The translations under genes were made by a program, and so were the position numbers. A stretch of 14,359 nt of DNA from Paracoccaceae bacterium (GTDB lineage Bacteria; Pseudomonadota; Alphaproteobacteria; Rhodobacterales; Rhodobacteraceae), in assembly GCA_007131945.1 (NCBI GenBank), contig SLPP01000093.1, forward strand, positions 1-14,359, written 5' to 3'. Every line of letters starts with the position of its first letter. Positions within the stretch are counted from its first letter, which is position 1. Below, in pieces: positions 6,197-14,359 of this stretch. The notes under the pieces are model-generated. The model did not search any database and had not been told where the DNA came from. It saw only the letters and a list, made by a program, of their open reading frames with translations.

Positions 6197-7294
6197 TCAC
6201 GCGTTGAACAGGAAATGCAGCACGTCGCCGTCCTTGACCTCGTAGGTCTTGCCCTCGACGCGCAGCTTGCCGGCCTCGCGCGCGCCCGCCTCGCCGCCGA
6301 GCGCGACGTAGTCGTCGTAGGCGATGGTCTCGGCGCGGATGAAGCCGCGCTCGAAATCGCCGTGGATGACGCCGGCGGCCTGCGGCGCGAGCGTGCCCCG
6401 CGCGATCGTCCAGGCGCGGGCTTCCTTCGGGCCGGCGGTGAAATAGGTCTGCAGACCCAGCAGGTCGTAGCCGGCGCGGATCAGCCGGTCGAGGCCGGGT
6501 TCGGCAAGCCCCATTTCCTCGAGGAACATCGCCGCCTCCTCGGGCGGCAGCTGCGCCAGTTCCTCCTCGATCCGGGCCGAGATGACGACATGCGCCGCGC
6601 CCTGTCCGGCCGCCATCTCGGCCACGCGGTCGCTCTGCGCGTTGCCGCTCGCCGCCGCGGCCTCCTCGACATTGCAGACATAGAGGACGGGCTTTGCGGT
6701 GAGCAGCTGGAGCTGCCGCCAGAGGCCGCGATCCTCGGCCGCCACCGTGACCGTGCGCGCCGGCCGGCCCTTTTCCAGCGCGTCGAGCGCCAGCCGCAGC
6801 AGCCGGTCCTGCGCCACCGCCTCCTTGTCACCGCCGCGGATCCTGCGTTCGAGGTTCTTCAGCCGCCGCTCGATCGATTCGAGATCGGCGATCATCAGCT
6901 CGGTCTCGATCGTCTCGGCATCGGCGATCGGGTCGATGCGGCCCTCGACATGGGTGACGTCGCCATCCTCGAAGCAGCGCAGCACATGGGCGATGGCGTC
7001 GACCTCGCGGATATTGGCCAGGAACTGGTTGCCCAGCCCCTCGCCCTTCGACGCCCCGCGCACCAGCCCGGCGATGTCGACGAAGGTCATCCGCGCCGGG
7101 ATCACCGCCTTCGAGCCGGCGATGGCCGAGATCTTCTGCAGCCGCGCGTCGGGCACGGCGACCTCGCCCACATTGGGCTCGATCGTGCAGAACGGGAAAT
7201 TCGCCGCCTGCGCCGCGGCGGTGCGCGTCAGCGCGTTGAACAGCGTCGACTTGCCCACGTTCGGCAGCCCGACGATCCCCATGCGGAAGCCCAT
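6197..7294 (-). CDS. ychF: Ribosome-associated ATPase/GTPase YchF (OLA1 family)
   Basis: A 365-residue protein, the standard YchF length. Seen: the P-loop GLPNVGKST (9-17), the switch I region with NFPFCTIEPNVG (32-43), G3 DIAG (73-76) followed by LVRGASKGEGLGNQFL, and an NVEE motif (208-211) in the G4 position, the NxxE variant that makes this family prefer ATP. The C-terminus is a TGS domain (about 282-365: QTYFTAGPKEARAW ... GDVLHFLFN). Known homologues bind ribosomes and act in translation and the oxidative stress response. The ATG at 7292-7294 has a GGAGGG Shine-Dalgarno. The gene converges on cobT with a 52-bp gap and is divergent from trpA. Confidence 0.97.
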   Translation of the reverse strand: MGFRMGIVGLPNVGKSTLFNALTRTAAAQAANFPFCTIEPNVGEVAVPDARLQKISAIAGSKAVIPARMTFVDIAGLVRGASKGEGLGNQFLANIREVDAIAHVLRCFEDGDVTHVEGRIDPIADAETIETELMIADLESIERRLKNLERRIRGGDKEAVAQDRLLRLALDALEKGRPARTVTVAAEDRGLWRQLQLLTAKPVLYVCNVEEAAAASGNAQSDRVAEMAAGQGAAHVVISARIEEELAQLPPEEAAMFLEEMGLAEPGLDRLIRAGYDLLGLQTYFTAGPKEARAWTIARGTLAPQAAGVIHGDFERGFIRAETIAYDDYVALGGEAGAREAGKLRVEGKTYEVKDGDVLHFLFNA

Positions 7295-7320
7295 CTTTCC
7301 CTCCGTGACCGGTCGCGCGC

Positions 7321-7349
7321 CTCATAGGCGCTTGGCTTCGGGGGTGCAA
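7321..7349 (-). promoter_or_regulatory. Candidate sigma-70 type promoter of ychF
   Basis: On the minus strand TTGCAC (7349-7344) is followed, after exactly 17 bp, by TATGAG (7326-7321). The spacing and the 4-of-6 matches to each hexamer fit a housekeeping promoter. Transcription would start near 7314, leaving a leader of about 20 bases before the ychF ATG. Confidence 0.45.
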
Positions 7350-7418
7350 GCGGGCGGCGCGGGGCATTGATTTTCCCGTTCTGACCGGGCAATGGGGCGC
7401 CAGGACAGGAGGAAACGC

Positions 7419-8210
7419 ATGACCCGGATCGACCAGTGCTTCGCGCGGCTGCGCGCCGAAGGCCGCAAGGCCTTCGTCTCCTACATCATGGGCGGCGATC
7501 CGGATTTCGAGACCTCGCTGGCGGTGATGCGCGGCTTGCCGGCGGCGGGTGTGGACGTGATCGAGCTCGGCGTGCCCTTCACCGACCCGATGGCCGACGG
7601 CCCGACGATCCAGCTCGCCGGGCAGCGGGCGCTGGAAGGCGGGCAGACGCTGGAGAAGACGCTCGAGATGGTGCGTCGGTTCCGGGCCGGGGACGACCGC
7701 ACGCCGATCGTGCTGATGGGCTATTACAACCCGATCTACAACCGCGGGGTCGAGCGGTTCCTGAAGGATGCGGTCGAGGCCGGCGTCGACGGGCTGATCG
7801 TCGTCGACCTGCCGCCCGAGGAGGACGAGGAGCTGTGCCTGCCCGCGCGCGAGGCCGGGCTCAACTTCATCCGCCTGGCGACGCCGACGACCGACGAGAA
7901 GCGGCTGCCGAAGGTGCTGCAGAACACCTCGGGCTTCGTCTATTACGTCTCGATCACCGGGATCACCGGCGCCGCCGCCGCGCAGGCCGCCGAGGTCGGC
8001 CCCGAGGTGGCGCGGATCAAGGCCGCCACCGACCTGCCGGTGATCGTCGGCTTCGGCATCGCCAGTCCCGAGGCGGCGCGCGAGATCGCCGCCGTGGCGG
8101 ATGGTTGCGTCGTCGGCTCGGCCATCGTCAAGCGCATCGGCGCGGGCGAGCCTGCCGAGGCGGTGCTGGCCTATGTCGCCTCGCTGGCCGAGGGGGCGCA
8201 CGCGGCGTGA
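7419..8210 (+). CDS. trpA: Tryptophan synthase alpha subunit
   Basis: A 263-residue TIM-barrel protein, normal length. It cleaves indole-3-glycerol phosphate to indole and glyceraldehyde-3-phosphate, passing indole to TrpB. Both catalytic acids fall at the E. coli positions: Glu49 in VIELGVPF and Asp60 in MADGPTIQ. The phosphate-binding loops [11 protein letters not shown] and GSAIVKRI are present near the C-terminus, and [11 protein letters not shown] forms the loop 6 region. The ATG at 7419 is preceded by an ideal AGGAGGA Shine-Dalgarno. trpB and trpF are not adjacent, as is common when alphaproteobacteria split their trp genes. No leader-peptide attenuator is visible in the 124 bp between ychF and trpA. 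Confidence 0.98.
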   Translation: MTRIDQCFARLRAEGRKAFVSYIMGGDPDFETSLAVMRGLPAAGVDVIELGVPFTDPMADGPTIQLAGQRALEGGQTLEKTLEMVRRFRAGDDRTPIVLMGYYNPIYNRGVERFLKDAVEAGVDGLIVVDLPPEEDEELCLPAREAGLNFIRLATPTTDEKRLPKVLQNTSGFVYYVSITGITGAAAAQAAEVGPEVARIKAATDLPVIVGFGIASPEAAREIAAVADGCVVGSAIVKRIGAGEPAEAVLAYVASLAEGAHAA

Positions 8211-8244
8211 CGCCCGGCGCGGCCGGTGACCGGACCGCAGCGCA

Positions 8245-8258
8245 TTGACGCAGGTCAA
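8245..8258 (+). promoter_or_regulatory. FNR/FnrL-type binding site upstream of the acyl-CoA synthetase
   Basis: TTGACGCAGGTCAA is a perfect dyad of the form TTGAC-N4-GTCAA, close to the Crp/Fnr-superfamily consensus TTGAT-N4-ATCAA. Symmetry extends to GCATTGAC...GTCAATGC (8242-8261). A possible -10, GATCAT (8281-8286), would put the start near 8293, with the box at about -41.5, the class II activator position. This suggests oxygen- or redox-responsive control of the gene at 8371. The dyad is seen; the regulator is inferred. Confidence 0.6.
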
Positions 8259-8370
8259 TGCGCCCGCCGGTGGCTGCGGCGATCATCCGGGACGGCCCGC
8301 CAGGCCGCGCCGGGCGTCGCACGGGCGGGCGGCACGGGCGGGCGGATCGACCGTGGCGGGAGGGAGCGGC

Positions 8371-10116
<1,746 letters not shown>

Positions 10117-10167
10117 CCGCGCCCGCGGCCCGCGACGGGGCCGGCGGGCGCGTGCCAGTCCGGGCGG

Positions 10168-11676
10168 CTACCGCAGCGCGGCGAGGCGGATTTCCTCGGC
10201 CAGCGTCTCGGGCCGGTGCGCCGCGTCGAGCCAGGTCCAGCTGATCGTGCCGAGATCGTAGCCGAGCTGTCGTTCGAGCACGCCGAGCGTGGCATCCGAC
10301 GGCCCGCCCCGCCGCGCCGCGACCCGCTCGCGCAGCAGCGCCGGTTCTGCGTCGAGCCAGATGCCCAGAAACGGCACGCCCGCCGCGCCCGCCGCGGCTT
10401 CGATCGCGGCGCGTTCGGCCGGCCGCGCGAAGACGCCATCGACCACGACCGGCGCGCCCGCTGCCGCGAGCGCCTGCGCCCGCGCCGTCATCTCGTGGTA
10501 GACCCGCGTCGAGACCTCTTGCCGGTAGGCCTCGGGCGGCAGCCGCGTCTCGACCGCGACGCCGTGCAACGCCTTGCGCAGCCGGTCGCTCGACAGGCAG
10601 CGGGCGCCGGCGCCGGCCCCAATGCGCGGCGCGAGGGTCTCGGCGACGGTCGTCTTGCCCGATCCCGAGAGCCCGCCGATCGCCACGACGCGCACCGGTT
10701 CCGGCTGCAGCAGCGCGCGCGCCAGGTCGAAATAGCCGCGCGCCTCCCGCCGCCGGGCGGGACTGTCGGCGCCCTCGTCGATGGCGGTCGCCGTGACATG
10801 CGCCCGCACTGCCGCCCGCAGCGCCATGAAGAAGGGCAGAAGCGGCATACCGCCCTCGTCGCCGGTCAGGTCGAGGTAGCGGTTCATCACGCGATTGGCG
10901 AAGGCCGGCAGGTCGCGGTGGACGAGATCCATCAAGAGGAAGCCCAGATCGTAGAGCAGGTCGACCGTGGCGAGGGCGTCGTTGAACTCGATGCAGTCGA
11001 AGATCACCGGCGCGCCGTCCTCGAGGAAGATGTTGCGCAGGTGCAGATCGCCATGCGCGCGGCGCACGCGCCCGGCGCGGGCCCGCGCGTCGAGCCGCGC
11101 CCGCTGCGCCGCCGCCGCCGCGCGAAAGGCGGCGTTGAAGGCCGCGATCTCGTCGCGCGGAAAGACCTGCGTTCCGGCCAGCGCCGCCTCGTTGACCGCC
11201 AGCACGTCCGCCACGCGGTCCGAGCCGGGCCGGTCGTCGATCGGGCAGGCGTCGTGCAGCTGCGCGATCGCCTCGGCGAGCCGGTCCATCAGCGGCGCCG
11301 TGAGCGCGCCGCGCGTCGCCAGCCGGTCGAGGAGCATCCGCTGGTCGAAGCGCCGCATCTCGACCACCGCATCGACCAGATCGCCCGCGCCGTCGAAGAC
11401 AAGGCCGCCCGGTTCGCGCGTGATGCGCCGCACGCCGAGATAATGCGCCGGCGCCGTGCGCCGGTTGAGCGCGACCTCGCGGGTGCAGAAGTCGAGGCGG
11501 CGCTCGGGGGTGGAGAAATCGGCATAGGGAAGCTGCACCGCGCGCTTGAGCTTCCAGGCGCGGTCCGGCCCGACGAAGACATGCGAGATATGGGTCTCGA
11601 TCGTCTCGCCCCCGCCCTCGGCGACGAGCGCCGCGGCAAGAAAGGCACGCACCTCTTCCTGATCGCTCACGAGCAT
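10168..11676 (-). CDS. Fused phosphotransferase-like (APH) and P-loop kinase protein
   Basis: A 502-residue two-domain protein. The N-terminal half (about 1-310) resembles the aminoglycoside phosphotransferase/choline kinase fold: HGDLHLRN at 208-215 holds the catalytic-loop Asp210 and Asn215, and IFDCIEFND (225-233) supplies the metal-binding Asp227. The C-terminal part (about 325-502) is a small P-loop kinase with Walker A GLSGSGKTT (335-343, Lys341), as in gluconate- or zeta-toxin-like kinases. This pairing is a known conserved arrangement (COG2187 with COG0645), usually annotated as a bifunctional phosphotransferase/ATP-binding protein. Its substrate is unknown, and real antibiotic modification is unlikely on this evidence. 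The ATG at 11674-11676 follows a purine-rich GGGGGGCAGG. The gene converges on the acyl-CoA synthetase with a 51-bp gap. Confidence 0.87.
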   Translation of the reverse strand: MLVSDQEEVRAFLAAALVAEGGGETIETHISHVFVGPDRAWKLKRAVQLPYADFSTPERRLDFCTREVALNRRTAPAHYLGVRRITREPGGLVFDGAGDLVDAVVEMRRFDQRMLLDRLATRGALTAPLMDRLAEAIAQLHDACPIDDRPGSDRVADVLAVNEAALAGTQVFPRDEIAAFNAAFRAAAAAQRARLDARARAGRVRRAHGDLHLRNIFLEDGAPVIFDCIEFNDALATVDLLYDLGFLLMDLVHRDLPAFANRVMNRYLDLTGDEGGMPLLPFFMALRAAVRAHVTATAIDEGADSPARRREARGYFDLARALLQPEPVRVVAIGGLSGSGKTTVAETLAPRIGAGAGARCLSSDRLRKALHGVAVETRLPPEAYRQEVSTRVYHEMTARAQALAAAGAPVVVDGVFARPAERAAIEAAAGAAGVPFLGIWLDAEPALLRERVAARRGGPSDATLGVLERQLGYDLGTISWTWLDAAHRPETLAEEIRLAALR

Positions 11677-12089
11677 CCTGCCCCCCTGCCTGATCCGCGC
11701 CCGGTCGCCGCCGGCGGATGATCGCCCGGCGGCGCGCCCGTGGCCAGTGGGCCGATCGCCGCGCCGGATGCGCCGCCGACCGGCGTCAGCGCGCGACCAT
11801 CGGATCGCTGCCACCGCGCCTGCCTGCGCCGCCCCGGCGACCCCGGCCGGATCAGGCCGCCCCGCAACCGCCCGCGGATCGAGAGGGCCGCGTCATCGGC
11901 GCGGCCGCGTGACAGCGGATCCGCCTGACCCGCTGCGCAGCCCCGGCGGCGATGCCGTCGGCGAGGATCGACGTGGAAGCAAAGCTTTCGTTGTGGTTAA
12001 CCGCGGCGATTTTCCTTGTCTTTCCAGAAAGATGGAAGAGCGTCCAAATTTGGACGCTGCCGCATCGCCGGCCTATGTGCCGGTCGGCG
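11677..12089 (-). other. Gene-free region between lpdA and the kinase fusion
   Basis: 413 bp without a credible gene. The open frames here have Arg/Pro/Ala-rich, low-complexity translations and overlap on both strands, as expected by chance at high GC. The part 11677-11979 should hold the promoter of the kinase fusion, but I see no convincing hexamer pair. The only strong structure is repeat copy C at 11980-12057. No tRNA or small RNA gene is recognisable. Confidence 0.6.
11980..12057 (+). repeat. Intergenic core-plus-palindrome repeat, copy C
   Basis: The core (11980-12001) is identical over 22 bases to copy A, 11.8 kb away. The perfect palindrome GCGTCCAAATTTGGACGC (12040-12057, extendable to 20 bp) is centred 68.5 bp from the first core base, exactly as in copy A. 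Both share the AAATTT centre but differ in the outer arms. The palindrome lies 32 bp beyond the lpdA stop codon. This is the only copy not between convergent genes, and it shows the palindrome facing a 3' end rather than the 5' end of the kinase gene. Confidence 0.85.
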
Positions 12090-13487
12090 TCAGGCATGCA
12101 GCGCGTGACCCAGCGCCTTCAGCGCGGCTTCGGGGAAGGCTTCGCTCTGCGTCGGGTGAGCGTGGATCGTGCCGGTGATGTCCTCGATCCGCGCGCCCAT
12201 CTCGAGGGCGAGCGCGAAGACGGCCGAGAGTTCCGCCACGCCGGCGCCCACCGCCTGCACACCGAGGACGAGGTGGTTGTCGGCCCGCGCCAGGACGCGG
12301 ACGAAACCGGCATCGGTCCCCAGGGTCAGGGCGCGGCCATTGGCGCTGAAGGGGAAGATGCCGGTGCGGATCTCGCGGCCCGTGGCGCGGGCCTCCTCGG
12401 GGCTCAGGCCGACCGATACGATCTCGGGATCGGTGAAGCAGACCGCCGGGATCGCGCGCCTGTCCCAGGCGCGGCGCCGCCCCGCCACGATCTCGGCCAC
12501 CATCTCGCCCTGCGCCATCGCCCGGTGCGCCAGCATGGGCTCGCCGGTGATGTCGCCGATGGCGAAGACCCCGCGCATCGAGGTCCGGCACTGCTCGTCG
12601 ATGCGGACAAAGCGTCCGTCGCGGTCGAGGTCCAGCTCCTCGAGCCCCCAGCCCTCGACGAGCGGCCGGCGCCCCACCGTGACCAGCACGCGATCGGCCG
12701 GCAGCCGCCGCTCCTCGCCGTCGCGGTCCTCGACCACCAGCGCCGCGCCGTCCGCGGAGAGGCGCCGCGCCTTCGCCCCGGTCAGCAGCTCGACGCCCAG
12801 CTCGCCCAGCCGCTTCGCCACCGGGCGGGTCAGTTCCGCGTCCCATTGCGGCAGGATGCGGCCCTCGGCCTCGACCACGGCGACGCGGCTTCCCAGCTTG
12901 GCGAAGGCCATGCCCAGCTCGAGCCCGATATAGCCCGCGCCGACGACGACCAGCCGCTCGGGCCGCTCGGTCATCTCGAGCGCCCCGGTGGACGAGACGA
13001 CCTTGCCGCCGAAGGGCAGCGACGGCAGTTCGACCGGGGTCGAGCCGGTGGCGATCACCACCGCCTCGGCGCGGATGACCTGGGTGCCGGTCTCGGTCTC
13101 GACCTCGACGGTCTTGCCGTCGCGGAACCGCGCCCAGCCCGCGACCGTCTTGACGCCGGCGCGTTTCAGCAGCCCGGCGACGCCCGAGGTCAGCTTGCCG
13201 ACGATGCCGTCCTTCCAGGCGACGGCCTGCGCGAGATCCAGTTCCGGCTGCGTGGCCTTCAGCCCGAAGGGCGAGCCGCCCGCCGCCGCCTCGGCCAGTT
13301 TCGCGTATTCGTCGGCGGCATGGATCAGCGCCTTCGACGGGATGCAGCCGACGGTCAGACAGGTGCCGCCGGGCTTTCCGGCCTCGACGATGATCGTGTC
13401 GACGCCGAGCTGTCCCGCGCGGATGGCGCAGACATAGCCGCCGGGGCCGGCACCGATCACCAGAAGCTTGCAGGCGAGCTCCTTCAT
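12090..13487 (-). CDS. lpdA: Dihydrolipoyl dehydrogenase (E3)
   Basis: A 465-residue flavoprotein of normal E3 length. It reoxidises the dihydrolipoyl group of E2, passing electrons through a disulfide and FAD to NAD+. Seen: the FAD motif VIGAGPGG (10-17), the redox loop GGTCLTVGCIPSKAL with Cys43 and Cys48, the NAD motif VVGAGYIGLELG (181-192), a second FAD segment FAIGDITG, and the catalytic dyad in HPTQSE (His444, Glu449). The loop has Thr47-region sequence CLTVGC where most family members read CLNVGC. The ATG at 13485-13487 lies 4 bases after the E2 stop codon, with a GGAGG Shine-Dalgarno inside the E2 end, so the two are co-transcribed and probably translationally coupled. It is apparently the last gene of this operon. 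Confidence 0.96.
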   Translation of the reverse strand: MKELACKLLVIGAGPGGYVCAIRAGQLGVDTIIVEAGKPGGTCLTVGCIPSKALIHAADEYAKLAEAAAGGSPFGLKATQPELDLAQAVAWKDGIVGKLTSGVAGLLKRAGVKTVAGWARFRDGKTVEVETETGTQVIRAEAVVIATGSTPVELPSLPFGGKVVSSTGALEMTERPERLVVVGAGYIGLELGMAFAKLGSRVAVVEAEGRILPQWDAELTRPVAKRLGELGVELLTGAKARRLSADGAALVVEDRDGEERRLPADRVLVTVGRRPLVEGWGLEELDLDRDGRFVRIDEQCRTSMRGVFAIGDITGEPMLAHRAMAQGEMVAEIVAGRRRAWDRRAIPAVCFTDPEIVSVGLSPEEARATGREIRTGIFPFSANGRALTLGTDAGFVRVLARADNHLVLGVQAVGAGVAELSAVFALALEMGARIEDITGTIHAHPTQSEAFPEAALKALGHALHA

Positions 13488-13491
13488 CGGC

Positions 13492-14359
13492 CTAGCCCTC
13501 CAGGAAGATCATCGCCGGCGTTTCCAGCAGCGTCTTGAGCCGCTGCACGAAGACCGCCGCGTTCCAGCCGTCGATCACCCGGTGATCGAAGCCGCAGGAC
13601 AGGTTCATCATCCGCCGTGGCACGAAGCCCTTGCCGTCCCAGTGCGGGCGCACGGCGATCTTGTTGACGCCGACGATGGCGACCTCGGGATGGTTGATCA
13701 CCGGCGTCGTCACGATCCCGCCGAGCGCGCCGAGCGAGGTGATGGTGATGGTCGAGCCGCCGAGTTCCTCGCGCGTCGCGGTGCCGTCGCGGGCGGCCGA
13801 GGTGACGCGGGCGAGTTCCTCGGCGCAGTCGCGCAGGCCGCGCGCCTCGGCATGGCGGACGACCGGGACCATCAGCCCGCCACCTGTTTGCGTGGCGATG
13901 CCGACATGCACGCCGGCGTGGCGGTGGATCACGCCGGCCTCGTCGTCGTAGCGCGAATTGACCATCGGCTGCTCTTCGACCGCGCGGACGATGGCGCGGA
14001 TGAGAAACGGCAGGATCGTCAGGCGCAGGTTGCCCTCGGCGTTGAGCTTGCCGCGCAACTCCTCGAGCGCGGTGACATCGACCTCCTCGACATAGGTGAT
14101 GTGCGGGATGCGCGCCTTTGCCAGCGCCATCTTCTCGGCGATGCGCCGCCGCAGGCCGACGACGCGGATCTCCTCGACATCGATGCGCGGCCGCAGGCCC
14201 GGACCGGCGACACCCGCGCCCGGACCGCGGGCGATGAAGGCGTCGAGGTCGTCATGCGTGATCCGCCCCGCCGGGCCGGTGCCGGGGACCTGGCGCAGGT
14301 CGATCCCGGCCTCGCGGGCGCGCAGCCGCACCGCCGGCGCGGCAAGCGGGCGCTCGCCC
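13492..14359 (-). CDS. bkdB: E2 acyltransferase of a branched-chain 2-oxoacid dehydrogenase (partial)
   Basis: The C-terminal 288 residues of a dihydrolipoamide acyltransferase. The 5' part, including the lipoyl domain, lies beyond the right edge. Visible first is the peripheral E1/E3-binding domain (LAAPAVRLRAREAGIDL ... GRITHDDLDAFI, about 14235-14345), then a linker and the catalytic acyltransferase domain. That domain ends with FDHRVIDG; the catalytic His codon is at 13582-13584. The run GGIVTTPVINHPEVAIVGVN resembles branched-chain (BkdB-type) E2 more than pyruvate or oxoglutarate E2, so the complex probably oxidises Val, Leu and Ile-derived 2-oxoacids. The downstream lpdA completes the complex; E1 genes are expected upstream, outside the window. 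Specificity is inferred from this motif. Confidence 0.92.
   Translation of the reverse strand, partial: GERPLAAPAVRLRAREAGIDLRQVPGTGPAGRITHDDLDAFIARGPGAGVAGPGLRPRIDVEEIRVVGLRRRIAEKMALAKARIPHITYVEEVDVTALEELRGKLNAEGNLRLTILPFLIRAIVRAVEEQPMVNSRYDDEAGVIHRHAGVHVGIATQTGGGLMVPVVRHAEARGLRDCAEELARVTSAARDGTATREELGGSTITITSLGALGGIVTTPVINHPEVAIVGVNKIAVRPHWDGKGFVPRRMMNLSCGFDHRVIDGWNAAVFVQRLKTLLETPAMIFLEG

Noticed and set aside
11677..11979. Small genes or a structured RNA in the GC-rich gap upstream of the kinase fusion
   Set aside because: All open frames there have chance-like composition without ribosome binding sites, and only weak inverted repeats expected at this GC content are seen.

Overview
The window is GC-rich, densely packed chromosomal DNA, most likely from an alphaproteobacterium of the Rhodobacteraceae (Rhodobacter/Paracoccus relatives). 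This rests on the aerobic cobaltochelatase genes cobS and cobT beside a bolA/J-domain pair, a separately located trpA, a YchF GTPase, and a branched-chain 2-oxoacid dehydrogenase operon. No transposase, prophage, CRISPR array, tRNA or rRNA is visible, so this looks like core rather than accessory sequence.

Layout. (1) 1-66: the last codons of an unidentified + strand gene. (2) 240-1248: divergent bolA (-) and a small zinc-motif J-domain protein (+). (3) 1390-3235: a membrane protein of the DUF5765 type (-), divergent from cobS (+). (4) 3522-6144: an NAD(P)H-dependent FMN reductase (-), divergent from cobT (+). It sits between the two cobaltochelatase genes. (5) 6197-8210: ychF (-), divergent from trpA (+). 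(6) 8371-10116: a short AcsA-type acyl-CoA (probably acetyl-CoA) synthetase (+), with an FNR-type palindrome upstream. (7) 10168-11676: a fused phosphotransferase-like/P-loop kinase protein (-). (8) 12090-14359: lpdA and the E2 acyltransferase of a branched-chain 2-oxoacid dehydrogenase (-), cut by the right edge.

Genes that act together: CobS and CobT are the AAA+ and MIDAS-bearing subunits that work with CobN to insert cobalt in aerobic B12 synthesis. E2 and E3 belong to one dehydrogenase complex. The acyl-CoA synthetase and the dehydrogenase both feed acyl-CoA pools.

The most unusual feature is a four-copy intergenic repeat. Each copy has a conserved 22-bp core (AAAGCTTTCG, then TGTGGTTAAC) followed, at an almost fixed distance, by a palindrome. 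The palindrome sequence differs in every copy, but its centre stays 68.5-69.5 bp from the first core base. Three copies lie between convergent genes and one lies just beyond the lpdA stop codon. The conserved core, conserved spacing and conserved symmetry without conserved arm sequence suggest a structured, locus-specific element. I do not recognise it as a described family.
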